This document shows, in pieces, positions 44,969 through 61,441 of a DNA stretch of 64,000 nucleotides. The stretch spans positions 3,997,001 to 4,061,000 of the forward strand of contig NZ_CP083746.1 in NCBI RefSeq assembly GCF_020151015.1, in the 5' to 3' direction. Origin of the DNA: Pseudomonas sp. p1(2021b) (GTDB taxonomy: Bacteria; Pseudomonadota; Gammaproteobacteria; Pseudomonadales; Pseudomonadaceae). Position numbers and translations under genes: made by a program. The first letter of the stretch is position 1, and every line of letters starts with the position of its first letter. Below the pieces are notes generated by a model, which ran no database searches, was not told where the DNA came from, and saw only the letters and a list, made by a program, of their open reading frames with translations.

Positions 44969-45943
44969 CTACCAGGGCACCGGCTCGCGACTGCTCACCC
45001 GCACCTGCTGCGCCGGCACCCTCGCATGCCATTGCACCACCCCCTGTGCCTGCACCTGGAACTCGCTGCGCAGGGTGCGCCCGTCCTGTTCGAATGACAG
45101 CTGCAACAGGAAGTACCCACTGTTGAGCAGCAACCCCTCGCTCAGCCGTTCGAAGGTCTCGTCGTCCACCGCCCCCAACGCCTGGCGCAGCGCCGTGGCA
45201 TCCACATAACCCGACGCCGGCCTGCCGCTGACAATACGGCTGAGCAGCGAACGGGGAAAACGGCCCTCATAGATGGCATCGAGCAATGGCAGGTGCTCCA
45301 ACCCCAGGGCGTTGGCATTCAAGCGCCAGCCACGGGTCTCGGGCAAGGCGCAGAGCATCGGGTAGCGCGCCTGGCGGCCGGCATCGGGCTCGAGCAGCAG
45401 GTTCAGCTCGCTCATGTCCAGCATCGGCTGGTTGGCCGCCAGCCGTGGTGGCCGCTGACGCAGGTACTGGGCGCTTTCGGCCCCTTGCAGGCGAGCATCG
45501 CTGTCAACATCGAGCCAGTCGGCCAGAGCCTGCACCAGCCGCTCGGCCGCCATGTCGTCGCCGAGCAGGTAGCGCAACTGGCGCTCGGCACGTTCGCCAT
45601 CCTCACCGAGCAAGGCGTTGACGTTGAAGCAGGTGTGCTGGTCGCGCACCCGCAATCGGGCGGTGCCGGCGCCAAAGTCATAGTCCAGCGGTTGACCGCG
45701 CAAGGCCTGCCAGAACAATGGGCTGGCCCGCCATGCCGGGTCGCGCAGGGCCTGGCTGGCATAGGCCAGGCCGGCCTGCTCCATCGCCCGCACCTGCACC
45801 CGCTGCTGCAACAGCCGCACGTCGTCCACCTGATGGCGGCCATCTTCCACCAGCCAGGCCAAGCCACCGGCGAGCATCGCCAGGGCCACCAACACCATCA
45901 GCAATGCTGCCCCGCGTTGTCGCCTACCGCCCATCCTGCCCAT
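44969..45943 (-). CDS. gspK: Type II secretion minor pseudopilin K, detached from the operon
   Basis: A 324-residue minor pseudopilin: leader GRRQRG followed by [20 protein letters not shown] (no Glu at +5, as is normal for GspK), then the large GspK domain with [37 protein letters not shown] and [14 protein letters not shown]. It caps the pseudopilus tip with I and J. It is separated from gspJ-gspL by about 10 kb, behind uxpB. ATG at 45943 or 45934 are equally plausible; a TTG at 45958 opens the frame. Confidence 0.88.
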   Translation of the reverse strand: MGRMGGRRQRGAALLMVLVALAMLAGGLAWLVEDGRHQVDDVRLLQQRVQVRAMEQAGLAYASQALRDPAWRASPLFWQALRGQPLDYDFGAGTARLRVRDQHTCFNVNALLGEDGERAERQLRYLLGDDMAAERLVQALADWLDVDSDARLQGAESAQYLRQRPPRLAANQPMLDMSELNLLLEPDAGRQARYPMLCALPETRGWRLNANALGLEHLPLLDAIYEGRFPRSLLSRIVSGRPASGYVDATALRQALGAVDDETFERLSEGLLLNSGYFLLQLSFEQDGRTLRSEFQVQAQGVVQWHARVPAQQVRVSSREPVPW

Positions 45944-46005
45944 CCCTGCGCCTGCCAAAAGCGCCAGTCAACACGGCGCGTGTTTCAGGCAGATGGCAGC
46001 ACCGG

Positions 46006-46023
46006 CGTTCATGTGCACGTCAT
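46006..46023 (+). promoter_or_regulatory. Possible Pho box before tatA
   Basis: CGTTCAT-GTGC-ACGTCAT, ten of 14 matches with correct 4-base spacing, 54 bases upstream of the tatA start. It would explain induction of this Tat system with the phosphatase and T2SS. Confidence 0.5.
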
Positions 46024-46076
46024 CTAAGGCAGGCAGGATCGTCGTTCCTTTTCATGACCTTACAGGAGTGGTCGCA

Positions 46077-46307
46077 ATGGGTGGCATCGGAATCTGGCAA
46101 TTGGTGATCGTGCTGTTGATCGTCTTCCTGCTGTTCGGCACCAAACGTCTGAAAGGCCTGGGCAGCGATGTGGGTGACGCGATCCAGGGCTTTCGCAAAT
46201 CCATGGGCAGCGGCGCGGAAACGGAGCCGACCAACGCCCAGGTACAGCAACAGGCTCCGCTGACCGGCCAGGCCGCCCAGCAGCCGCAAGCGGATCGCCA
46301 GGCCTGA
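46077..46307 (+). CDS. tatA: Sec-independent protein translocase TatA
   Basis: A 76-residue pore-forming subunit of the twin-arginine translocase: helix [19 protein letters not shown], hinge, then the amphipathic helix [20 protein letters not shown] and a Gln-rich tail. AGGAG lies eight bases before the ATG. The stop overlaps the tatB start (TGATG). This is a second-type Tat cluster adjacent to the phosphatase genes. Confidence 0.95.
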   Translation: MGGIGIWQLVIVLLIVFLLFGTKRLKGLGSDVGDAIQGFRKSMGSGAETEPTNAQVQQQAPLTGQAAQQPQADRQA

Positions 46308-46621
46308 TGTTCGAGGTAGGCTTCACCGAACTGTTGCTGGTAGGCATCGTCGCCCTGCTGGTACTGGGCCCTGAGCGTCTGCCCGTGGCGGCGCGTACCG
46401 TCGGCCGTGGCCTCGGCCAGGCGCGGCGGGCCATGCAGGCACTACGGGCGCAGGTGGAACGGGAAATCGACCTGCCGCCACTGGATAGCCAGCCCCTGCA
46501 ACGCCTGGAACAGCAGATCCGCCAGGGCGTGAGCCTCGAGGCCACGCCTGCGACCACCACCCCAGCCAAGGAGCACGGCGCACGAGCACTGCCATGGAAC
46601 ACGAGGCGCGCATGCCCTTGA
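46307..46621 (+). CDS. tatB: Sec-independent protein translocase TatB
   Basis: A 104-residue Tat[41 protein letters not shown], then a helical and Thr/Ala-rich tail. It forms the substrate receptor with TatC. It overlaps tatA by one base and tatC by 28 bases in another frame. Confidence 0.95.
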   Translation: MFEVGFTELLLVGIVALLVLGPERLPVAARTVGRGLGQARRAMQALRAQVEREIDLPPLDSQPLQRLEQQIRQGVSLEATPATTTPAKEHGARALPWNTRRACP

Positions 46622-47352
46622 CCGAACACCTGCGCGATGTGCGCAAACGCCTGGTACGCAGCCTGTTGGTGGTCGCTGTGGTGTTCGCCGGGCTGTTTCC
46701 CTTCGCCCAGACGCTCTACACCTTGATCTCCGAACCCTTGCGGCGCTTCCTGCCGCAAGGCGCCAGCATGATCGCCACCAGCGTCACTTCGCCCTTCCTG
46801 ACACCGTTCAAGCTAACGGCGATGTGCGCGCTATTCGTGGCCATGCCGGTGCTGCTACACCAGGCCTGGGGCTTCATCGCGCCGGGGCTGTATCGCCGGG
46901 AGCGGCGCATCGCCCTGCCGTTGCTGGTGTCGAGCATCCTGCTGTTCTATGCCGGCATGGCGTTCGCGTTCTTCCTGGTGTTTCCGATGATGTTCGGGTT
47001 CTTTGCCAGCGTCACTCCGGACGGGGTGGCGATGATGACCGACATCAGCCAGTACCTGGATTTCATCATGGCGCTGTTCCTGGCCTTCGGCCTGGCGTTC
47101 GAGATCCCCGTGGCGACCTTCATCGTGGTCTGGGCGGGGCTTGCCGATGTGGCCACGCTGCGCCGCAGCCGGCCCTATGTGATCGTCGGGTGCTTCGTGG
47201 TGGGGATGATCCTGACGCCGCCGGACATGTTTTCACAGACCCTGCTGGCGGTGCCGATGTGGCTGCTGTTCGAGGTGGGGTTGCTGGCCTGTGCGGGGTT
47301 GCGGCGGCCTGAGGGCAGACACGATACAACGGTGCAAGACCTGCGTCTGTAG
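46594..47352 (+). CDS. tatC: Sec-independent protein translocase TatC
   Basis: A 252-residue, six-helix TatC that recognises the RR signal. It shows [20 protein letters not shown], the loop [16 protein letters not shown] with the conserved Pro/Glu region, [16 protein letters not shown] and [20 protein letters not shown]. The start could be the ATG at 46594 or at 46612 (MPLTEH); the latter fits family N-termini well. The IS3-family element begins 48 bases after its stop. Confidence 0.95.
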   Translation: MEHEARMPLTEHLRDVRKRLVRSLLVVAVVFAGLFPFAQTLYTLISEPLRRFLPQGASMIATSVTSPFLTPFKLTAMCALFVAMPVLLHQAWGFIAPGLYRRERRIALPLLVSSILLFYAGMAFAFFLVFPMMFGFFASVTPDGVAMMTDISQYLDFIMALFLAFGLAFEIPVATFIVVWAGLADVATLRRSRPYVIVGCFVVGMILTPPDMFSQTLLAVPMWLLFEVGLLACAGLRRPEGRHDTTVQDLRL

Positions 47353-47381
47353 ACGCGGGCTCGGTGTACGGCTGCTGCGCA

Positions 47382-47399
47382 GCCGATCGCGGGACAAGC
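47382..47399. repeat. Left half of a REP split by the IS3-family element
   Basis: GATCGCGGGACAAGC stops at the IS end; the other half, AGCCCGCTCCTACAGGG, resumes at 48650. Together they make the standard REP of this genome. Confidence 0.8.
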
Positions 47400-47468
47400 T
47401 GAACTGGCCTAATGATTTTGGACACCTTCTTCGGGCGCTATGATGGCGCCCAATTGGAGGCAAAATCA

Positions 47469-47771
47469 GTGCGCAAGTCTTATTCGAGAGAACACAAAAT
47501 CCGAGCAGCTGAAATGGTGCTGGATGCCGGCCAGTCGGTTCCTGAGGTATGCGAAATCCTCGGGATTGGCCGCACAGCTCTTCGTCGTTGGGTTGAGCAG
47601 GTAAGGCAGGAGAGAGAGGGCAAGGTGCCGGCTGGAGCCAAAGCCATCACTCCGGAGCAGCAACGTATTGAAGAGCTGGAAGCGCTGGTTCGTCAAAAGG
47701 ATCGGGATATCGAAATCCTAAAAAAGGCCAGTGCTCTCCTGCTTCGGGACTCCAAAGATCGTTCTCGCTGA
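47469..47771 (+). CDS. IS3-family OrfA (helix-turn-helix, leucine zipper)
   Basis: A 100-residue protein: helix-turn-helix SYSREHKIRAAEMVLDAGQS and EICEILGIGRTALRRWVEQV-like DNA-binding region, then a coiled coil EQQRIEELEALVRQKDRDIE. GTG start with GGAGG eight bases upstream. It contains the slippery run A AAA AAG (47720-47726) near its end, where -1 slippage leads into the OrfB frame. Confidence 0.92.
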   Translation: MRKSYSREHKIRAAEMVLDAGQSVPEVCEILGIGRTALRRWVEQVRQEREGKVPAGAKAITPEQQRIEELEALVRQKDRDIEILKKASALLLRDSKDRSR

Positions 47772-48613
47772 TCAACGAGCTGAGTGAGCAATATGGTGTT
47801 GTCGACTGCTGTCGCGTGCTTGGGGTCAAACGCAGCAGTTTCTATGCATGGCGCAAACGCCAAGGGCGTGAGAATCCCGGCAGGGATGCTCTACGCTCGC
47901 GTGTAATCGATCGTTTTAAGGCGTCACGAAGCTCTGCCGGTTCACGCACGTTGATGCAGGAGCTGCGGCGTGAAGGCCATGAGATTGGGCGTTACAAAGT
48001 GCGTGCGCTTATGCGTGAAGCTGGCCTGAAATGCCGGCAGCGTAGACCGCACCGGTATCGGTCATCCGGCACGGAAGCATTGATTGCGGAAAACCAACTG
48101 AAGCGAAACTTCAAAGTTTCGACAATCAACGAGGTTTGGTGTGGCGATGTAACTTATATCCAGGTTGGCAGGCGTTGGCTGTATTTAGCCGCAGTAATCG
48201 ACTTGTATGCACGCCGAGTCGTGGGCTGGGCGTTTTCAATGACTGCCGATGCCAGGCTGGCCTGTGACGCGCTGCGTATGGCGTCTGAGTCCAGGGGCAG
48301 GCCTGCGGGCGTGATGTTTCATTCAGATCAAGGCTGCCAGTACACCAGCCACAAATTCAGGTCTGTGCTTGAAGAGTGCAGCCTGAAGCAGAGCATGAGC
48401 CACCGTGGCCAATGCTGGGACAACGCCGCCATGGAGCGATTCTTTGGGGCATTGAAATCAGAATGGGTGCCACCAGGAGGCTATGAGTCCGAATCTGAAG
48501 CCAAGGCCGACATCATGGCTTATTTGGTGCGCTACAACCTCAAGCGCCTCCACAGCTACAACGGCTACGAGACCCCGGTAGCCATGGAGGAAAAGCTTAG
48601 GGCAGCGGCATGA
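47726..48613 (+). CDS. IS3-family OrfB (DDE integrase), made by -1 frameshift
   Basis: The frame opened by -1 slippage at 47720-47726 runs without a stop through LINELSEQYGVVDCC into the rve-type integrase: GDVTYIQVGRRWLYLAAVID, FHSDQGCQYTSHKF, MERFFGALKSEWV, giving the D-D-E triad, and ends with LKRLHSYNGYETP. The product is best regarded as a fused OrfAB transposase. A GTG at 47816 could also start a separate OrfB. Confidence 0.9.
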   Translation, partial: GQCSPASGLQRSFSLINELSEQYGVVDCCRVLGVKRSSFYAWRKRQGRENPGRDALRSRVIDRFKASRSSAGSRTLMQELRREGHEIGRYKVRALMREAGLKCRQRRPHRYRSSGTEALIAENQLKRNFKVSTINEVWCGDVTYIQVGRRWLYLAAVIDLYARRVVGWAFSMTADARLACDALRMASESRGRPAGVMFHSDQGCQYTSHKFRSVLEECSLKQSMSHRGQCWDNAAMERFFGALKSEWVPPGGYESESEAKADIMAYLVRYNLKRLHSYNGYETPVAMEEKLRAAA

Positions 48614-48677
48614 ACCTTAACCGGTGTCCAAAATTACTTGACCAGATCAAGCCCGCTCCTACAGGGACCGGTGTGGT

Positions 48678-48989
48678 CTAGAACTCGGCGAGGCGCCAGA
48701 CCTCGTAGGCCGGCGTCTCGTACGGGTGGCTCGCCTTGAGCGCGGCGACGACCTGTGCGATCAGGTCGTCGGCCACCACCAGCTCCACCTTCCATTCCTG
48801 CACCTGCTCGACCTGGCCTGCCTGCCCGAGGAACGGCTGGCTGCCGTCCAACGGGCGGAACTGGCCCTGGCCGAGGGTTTGCCAGGCGCAGTGGTCGTAG
48901 TCACCGATGCGACCGCCGCCGGCGGCGAACACAGCGGCCTTGACCACATCCACATGGCTTGGCGGCACGAAGAAGGCGAGCTTGTACAC
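48678..48989 (-). CDS. YqfO/NIF3-C-terminal-like protein
   Basis: A 103-residue ferredoxin-like-fold protein: VYKLAFFVPPSHVDVVKAAV, FAAGGGRIGDYDHCAWQTLG, GQGQFRPL and ASHPYETPAYEVWRL. It matches the small domain found at the C-terminus of NIF3/YqfO and as a free-standing protein. Function is unknown; the HPYE and GxIGxY segments suggest a metal or ligand site. GTG is the only likely start, two bases after purL, so it is probably co-transcribed with it. Confidence 0.8.
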   Translation of the reverse strand: MYKLAFFVPPSHVDVVKAAVFAAGGGRIGDYDHCAWQTLGQGQFRPLDGSQPFLGQAGQVEQVQEWKVELVVADDLIAQVVAALKASHPYETPAYEVWRLAEF

Positions 48990-48991
48990 CC

Positions 48992-52891
<3,900 letters not shown>

Positions 52892-53099
52892 CGTCGGGAC
52901 AGCCTCAGGAAGGGGTGTGCTTAGAGGCCGTGCATTCTAGCCTAATTCGTACGGTTTCGGCACCCGCTCTAAGCCACGGCTGCCGGGCGGCGGAACCGGA
53001 CTTGCGGGTCAGAAATCGGCGGGCTTGGTGAGAGCATGCCCTACCCCAAATTCCACGCCCGATCACCTGCAGCACAGAACGCGCTACCAGACAAGCTAA

Positions 53100-54605
<1,506 letters not shown>

Positions 54606-54609
54606 GCCC

Positions 54610-54727
54610 CTCTGTAGGAGCGGCCTTGTGCCGCGAAAGGGCTGCGCAGCAGCCCCAGTTCCGGTGCAAGCGCATGAATCGCTGGGGCCGCTGCGCAGCC
54701 CTTTCGCGGCACAAGGCCGCTCTTACA
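54610..54727. repeat. Large inverted REP pair
   Basis: TGTAGGAGCGGCCTTGTGCC plus GCGAAAGGGCTGCGCAGC on the left is mirrored on the right. The outer 35-40 bases form near-perfect arms with about 45 bases between, in the gap between the convergent mltF and tadA genes. Confidence 0.88.
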
Positions 54728-54735
54728 GGGGCGTG

Positions 54736-55215
54736 CTAGCCTTTGACGCGCCGGGCCTTGAAGAACTCGCTCAGTATCTGCCCACACTCCTCAGCCAACA
54801 CGCCTCCCTCGAACATCACCCGATGGTTCAGGAAACCCTGGGTAAAGAACTGCCCCTGGCTCTGCACGATCCCTGCCTTGGGCTCCAGCGCCCCATACAC
54901 CACCCTGGCGATGCGCGAATGCACGATCAGCCCCGCGCACATGCTGCACGGCTCCAGGGTCACGTAGAGGGTGCTGCCCGGCAGCCGGTAGTTGCTGGCA
55001 GCCTTGGCCGCCGCGCGGATGGCCACCATCTCGGCATGGGCGCTGGGGTCGCTGTCGATGATTGGCCGGTTGAAACCCTGGCCGATCACCTGGCCGTGCT
55101 GCACCAGCACCGCGCCCACCGGCACCTCGCCCATGGCGGCACCCTGGGCGGCCAGGCCCAGAGCCAGGCGCATGAATTCCTGGTCGCGGCTGCGATCGAT
55201 GATCTGCGGACGCAT
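54736..55215 (-). CDS. tadA: tRNA-specific adenosine deaminase
   Basis: A 159-residue zinc deaminase that converts A34 to inosine in tRNA-Arg(ACG). It has the signature HAEMVAIRAA with catalytic Glu and the zinc cysteines in TLEPCSMCAGLIVHSRI. It overlaps the upstream multicopper oxidase stop by one base, so the two are likely translationally coupled despite unrelated roles. Confidence 0.95.
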   Translation of the reverse strand: MRPQIIDRSRDQEFMRLALGLAAQGAAMGEVPVGAVLVQHGQVIGQGFNRPIIDSDPSAHAEMVAIRAAAKAASNYRLPGSTLYVTLEPCSMCAGLIVHSRIARVVYGALEPKAGIVQSQGQFFTQGFLNHRVMFEGGVLAEECGQILSEFFKARRVKG

Positions 55216-56597
55216 CAGACCACCGCGATCGCGGCCATCAGGCCGGTTTCCATGTGGTCGATCACGTGACAGTGGAACATCCAGGTGCCAGGGTTATCCG
55301 CCACCAGCGCGACCTGGGCCCGTTCGTTCTTGCCCAGCAGGTAGGTGTCGGTGAACCACGGCTCGACGATCTTGCGTCGATTGGAGGCGATCACCTTGAA
55401 GCTCATGCCATGCAGGTGGATGGGGTGTTGGTACTGAGTCATGTTCTTCAGTTCGAGAATGTAGCTCTTGCCCTTGGTCAAGGTGGCGATAGGACGGTCC
55501 GCACAGGTCTTGTCGGTGATGTCCCAGGCCTGGCCGTTGATCTGCCAGAGGCTAGGCGGCCGGCCGCTCTCGGTACCCACCGACACCTTGCCGGCCCACT
55601 CGAAATTGAAGTTGAGTTTCTCGGCGTTCTCCAGGTCCGGCTCGGCGATGGGGTTGGCAGGCAACGCCTCGGGCCAGTCGCCCGGCGCCTCGTTGCTGGC
55701 CACCGAGCGCAGGGTGCCCAGGCGCACGAAGCCGTCGCGCAGGGAAATTTCCTCGCCCGCTTCAGGGATGCGAATGGCCAGGCAGATCCGCATGCCCGGG
55801 CCGAGCCAGTAGTCGTCGTCCAGTGGCCGCGGGGTGACCGGGTTGCCATCGAGTGCGTAGATCCTGGCCTCGCAGTTGCCCTTGAGGTTGATGCGGTAGG
55901 TCCAGGTGTTGTCCAGGTTCAACAATCGCACCCGCACCACCTGCCCGGCCGGCAGCTCGGTGACCGCATCGGCCTGGCCATTGATGGTGATCAACCGTCC
56001 GGCGGTGCCGTTGCGCGCGGCCTCCCGGGGGATGCTGAAGGGCAGCCAGGCGCCCTGCTCGTCCACGTGCCAGTTCTTCAGGCTCAAGGTGCGCTCATGC
56101 CTGAACCCGGTAGGCTCGCGCTCCTCGACGATCAACGGCCCGACCAGGCCGCGCCCCAGTTCCTCGGAGCTGCTGACATGGGGGTGATACCAGTAGCTGC
56201 CGGCATCCGGCACGCGGAACTTGTAGTCGAAGAACTCGCCAGGCTTCACCGGCAACTGCGACACATAGGGCACGCCGTCCATTTCCAGCGGCAGGCGGAT
56301 GCCGTGCCAATGGATGGTGGTTTCCACCGGCAGGTGGTTGATGAAGCGCACCCGCAACCAGGTGCCCTGGCGCACGCGCAGTTCGGTACCCGGCGCCGAC
56401 GGGCCGAAGGCCCAGGCCTCGGTCTTGTAACCGGGTACCAGCTCGACCTCCAAGGGCGCGGCGATCAGTTCATAGTCGTGCCCGGCGTTCTCGTCCTCGA
56501 CCTTACCCAGCCAGTAGCGCGCGGCGCCTCCCGCGCCCAGGCCTACCACAACCAGGCCGGTCAGGCCCTTGAGCATTTGTCGACGGGTAAAGGACAT
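55215..56597 (-). CDS. Multicopper oxidase, Tat-exported
   Basis: A 460-residue three-domain cupredoxin oxidase. The signal has a twin-arginine motif (SFTRRQMLKGLTGL). All four copper-binding motifs are present: TIHWHGIRL, YWYHPHVSS, HPIHLHGMSF and the T1/T3 motif FHCHVIDHMETGLMA. It resembles CueO-type oxidases that detoxify Cu(I) or oxidise metals in the periplasm; substrate is not certain, and no methionine-rich insert is seen. The ATG giving MSFTRRQ was chosen over a nine-residue longer frame. Confidence 0.88.
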   Translation of the reverse strand: MSFTRRQMLKGLTGLVVVGLGAGGAARYWLGKVEDENAGHDYELIAAPLEVELVPGYKTEAWAFGPSAPGTELRVRQGTWLRVRFINHLPVETTIHWHGIRLPLEMDGVPYVSQLPVKPGEFFDYKFRVPDAGSYWYHPHVSSSEELGRGLVGPLIVEEREPTGFRHERTLSLKNWHVDEQGAWLPFSIPREAARNGTAGRLITINGQADAVTELPAGQVVRVRLLNLDNTWTYRINLKGNCEARIYALDGNPVTPRPLDDDYWLGPGMRICLAIRIPEAGEEISLRDGFVRLGTLRSVASNEAPGDWPEALPANPIAEPDLENAEKLNFNFEWAGKVSVGTESGRPPSLWQINGQAWDITDKTCADRPIATLTKGKSYILELKNMTQYQHPIHLHGMSFKVIASNRRKIVEPWFTDTYLLGKNERAQVALVADNPGTWMFHCHVIDHMETGLMAAIAVV

Positions 56598-56740
56598 CGG
56601 TGCGGGTACCTCGTTTCTGCGCAATCAGTCTGCCAGCAGGGCTGGCATGAAGGGCGAATACGATACACCTGCAATTGAGAAAGATTAAGTGAAGAGTGCC
56701 TTTTATGGGCGCGGCCTTGTGTCGCGACGCCAGATACGAC

Positions 56741-56762
56741 AAGGGCGCCTTGCGGCGCCCTT
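56741..56762 (-). terminator. Hairpin after guaA
   Basis: Perfect 9-bp stem AAGGGCGCC/GGCGCCCTT with a GCAA loop on the minus strand, ten bases beyond the guaA stop. Only two T's follow, so it is a weak intrinsic terminator by sequence. Confidence 0.6.
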
Positions 56763-56772
56763 GTGGCTCAAC

Positions 56773-58350
56773 TCATTCCCACTCGATGGTGGCCGGCGGC
56801 TTGCTCGACACGTCGTAGGTGACGCGCGAGATACCGTCGATTTCGTTGATGATGCGGCCGCTGACGGTCTCCAGCAGCTCGTACGGCAGGTGCGCCCAGC
56901 GCGCGGTCATGAAGTCCACGGTCTCGACGGCACGCAGGGCCACGACCCAGGCGTAGCGACGGCCATCGCCGACGACGCCGACGGATTTCACCGGCTGGAA
57001 CACCACGAACGCCTGGCTGGTCTTATGGTACCAGTCAGCCTTGCGCAGTTCTTCGATGAAGATGTGGTCGGCGCGACGCAGGATGTCGGCGTATTCCTTC
57101 TTCACTTCACCGAGGATACGCACGCCCAGGCCCGGGCCCGGGAACGGGTGGCGGTAGACCATGTCGTACGGCAGGCCCAGCTCCAGGCCGATCTTGCGGA
57201 CTTCGTCCTTGAACAGCTCGCGCAGCGGCTCGACCAGCTTGAGGTTCATTTCCTCCGGCAGGCCGCCGACGTTGTGGTGCGACTTGATCACGTGGGCCTT
57301 GCCGCTCTTGGCGCCGGCCGACTCGATCACGTCCGGGTAGATGGTGCCCTGGGCGAGGAACTGGATGTTCTCCAGCTTGCTGGCCTCGGCGTCGAACACG
57401 TCGATGAAGGTGCGGCCGATGATCTTGCGCTTCTTCTCTGGGTCGGTCTCGCCGGCCAGGTTGTCGAGGAACTGCTTTTCAGCGTCGGCGCGGATCACCT
57501 TGACGCCCATGTTCTCCTTGAACATGGCCATCACCTGGTCACCCTCGTGCAGGCGCAGCAGGCCGTTGTCGACGAAGACGCAGGTCAGCTGGTCGCCAAT
57601 GGCACGGTGCAGCAGCGCGGCAACCACCGAGGAGTCGACACCGCCGGACAGGCCCAGCAGGACGTTGGCCGAACCGACCTGCTCGCGCACCTGGGCAATG
57701 GCGTCTTCGACGATGTTGGATGGGGTCCACAGGGCCTCGCAGCCGCAGATGTCCTGCACGAAGCGGGACAGGATGCGACCGCCCTGCTTGGTGTGGGTCA
57801 CTTCCGGGTGGAACTGCACGCCGTAGTAGCCACGGGCATCGTCGAACATGCCGGCGATCGGGCAGCTCGGGGTGCTGGCCAGGATATTGAAGCTGCCCGG
57901 CATCTGGGTGACCTTGTCGCCGTGGCTCATCCACACGTCCAGGCCCAATACGCCGTCATCGTCGACATGGTCTTCGATGCCGTCGAGCAGGCGGCTCTTG
58001 CCGACCACGTCGACGCGGGCATAGCCGAACTCGCGCAGGTCGGAACCTTCGACCTTGCCGCCCAGCTGCTCGGCCATGGTCTGCATGCCGTAGCAGATAC
58101 CCAGCAGCGGTACGTTCAGGTCGAAGACGGCCTGCGGCGCGCGCGGGCTGTTGGCTTCGTGAACGGACTCCGGGCCGCCGGCGAGGATGATGCCGCGCGG
58201 GTTGAAGGCACGGATCGCTTCATCGTCCATGTCGAACGGGTGCAGTTCGCAGTAGACACCGATCTCGCGCACGCGGCGGGCGATCAGCTGGGTGTACTGG
58301 GAACCGAAATCGAGGATCAGGATGCGGTGAGCGTGAATGTCGAGGGCCAT
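56773..58350 (-). CDS. guaA: GMP synthase (glutamine-hydrolysing)
   Basis: A 525-residue enzyme making GMP from XMP. It has the class I glutaminase with nucleophile Cys in [11 protein letters not shown] and the catalytic His in [11 protein letters not shown], the ATP pyrophosphatase P-loop [15 protein letters not shown], and the C-terminal dimerisation domain ending [20 protein letters not shown]. It follows guaB by 78 bases and is probably in the same operon. Confidence 0.98.
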   Translation of the reverse strand: MALDIHAHRILILDFGSQYTQLIARRVREIGVYCELHPFDMDDEAIRAFNPRGIILAGGPESVHEANSPRAPQAVFDLNVPLLGICYGMQTMAEQLGGKVEGSDLREFGYARVDVVGKSRLLDGIEDHVDDDGVLGLDVWMSHGDKVTQMPGSFNILASTPSCPIAGMFDDARGYYGVQFHPEVTHTKQGGRILSRFVQDICGCEALWTPSNIVEDAIAQVREQVGSANVLLGLSGGVDSSVVAALLHRAIGDQLTCVFVDNGLLRLHEGDQVMAMFKENMGVKVIRADAEKQFLDNLAGETDPEKKRKIIGRTFIDVFDAEASKLENIQFLAQGTIYPDVIESAGAKSGKAHVIKSHHNVGGLPEEMNLKLVEPLRELFKDEVRKIGLELGLPYDMVYRHPFPGPGLGVRILGEVKKEYADILRRADHIFIEELRKADWYHKTSQAFVVFQPVKSVGVVGDGRRYAWVVALRAVETVDFMTARWAHLPYELLETVSGRIINEIDGISRVTYDVSSKPPATIEWE

Positions 58351-58383
58351 GACTCAATCTCGTCAGTGGAAATCGGAAACGAC

Positions 58384-58407
58384 GCGGGGCTGTCATGACA
58401 GCCCCGC
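58384..58407. other. Perfect 24-bp palindrome between guaB and guaA
   Basis: GCGGGGCTGTCA and its exact mirror with no loop. No T-run on either side. It could act as an operator, an mRNA-stabilising hairpin, or an attenuator for guaA. Confidence 0.7.
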
Positions 58408-58428
58408 TAACAGGTGTTGCTGGAAGCC

Positions 58429-60542
<2,114 letters not shown>

Positions 60543-60588
60543 GAACGAAACGGGCCTGCGGACTGCGGTAATGATGAGATTCTACCGC

Positions 60589-61344
60589 TCAGCCACCGAG
60601 GTAGCGACCGATCAACGTCAGCCCGCTGGCCAGCACCAGCCAGGTGATCACGCGCACGAAGGCCTCACGGGACAGCTTCGAGGTCAAGTACCGGCCTAGC
60701 CAGAGCCCGACAGCCATCACCGGCAGCAGGCACGCCGCGAGCCACAACAGGTGGGCATCGGCATACGCCCCGGCGATGACAAACAGCGACAGGCGCACCA
60801 CCGTGCTGCAGCTGATCAGCGCACTCTGGGTCGCCCGCGCCTGCTCCGTGGAATCCAGCCGGGCATTGAGGTAGATCGCATAAAGAAAGCCCCCGCTGCC
60901 GAACAAGGCGCCGAACAACCCACCCACAGTGCCCATCGGCACTGCCCAGGCGCCTGCCAGCCGCGCGGGCCGCACCTTTATCGCCAAGCCATACACCGCA
61001 TACCCCGTCACGAACAGCCCCATCAGCAACAAGAGAAGGTCCGACTTCAAGTGCAGCAGGAAGACCACGCCCAGGGTGCAGCCCACTGCCATGCACGGCA
61101 GCAACTTCAACAGCTCGCTGCGCGCCACCGCCCTGCGCGAGGGTAACCAGTTGCCGAACGCTGCCACGAAGTCCAGCAGCACCAGCAGCGGGATGATCTG
61201 CGACAACGGCATGAAATGAATCAGGATCGGCCCCGCCACCAAGGCGGTGCCGAAGCCGGCGATGCCAAACACAATGTAGGCGATGCCAACACCCAGCAGG
61301 ATGGGCAACCAATCAAGACCGGAAAAGGGCAGCTGGACGAGCAT
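60589..61344 (-). CDS. Sulfite exporter TauE/SafE family permease
   Basis: A 251-residue membrane protein with about seven or eight helices in two related halves. GIAYIVFGIAGFGTALVAGP and GTVGGLFGALFGSGGFLYAI are the repeated family motifs. The family exports or imports small sulfur or organic anions; the substrate is unknown. AGGA lies nine bases before the chosen ATG. It diverges from a LysR regulator, which probably controls it. Confidence 0.85.
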   Translation of the reverse strand: MLVQLPFSGLDWLPILLGVGIAYIVFGIAGFGTALVAGPILIHFMPLSQIIPLLVLLDFVAAFGNWLPSRRAVARSELLKLLPCMAVGCTLGVVFLLHLKSDLLLLLMGLFVTGYAVYGLAIKVRPARLAGAWAVPMGTVGGLFGALFGSGGFLYAIYLNARLDSTEQARATQSALISCSTVVRLSLFVIAGAYADAHLLWLAACLLPVMAVGLWLGRYLTSKLSREAFVRVITWLVLASGLTLIGRYLGG

Positions 61345-61441
61345 GGACAGGCTTCCTGACAAGACGCAGACAGGTTAGCCAGCCATGAGCCATGCCGACT
61401 AATATGCTTTTTCACCATTAGCCATCTCGAAAAGGCATGCC

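Larger units (their letters stand above)
47400..48649 (+). mobile_element. IS3-family insertion sequence in a REP palindrome, 1250 bp
   Basis: Imperfect terminal inverted repeats (about 27 bp, outer TGA[A/T]CTGG, inner TTTTGGACACC) bound two overlapping transposase frames. A 3-bp duplication AGC (47397-47399 and 48650-48652) flanks it. Joining the flanks rebuilds a normal REP: GCGGGACAAGCCCGCTCCTA. Both ends and coding frames look intact. Confidence 0.92.

Noticed and set aside
52937..52942. Promoter of purL (TAGAAT on the minus strand)
   Set aside because: The -10 is good but no acceptable -35 lies at 16-18 bases, so it is not listed as a feature.
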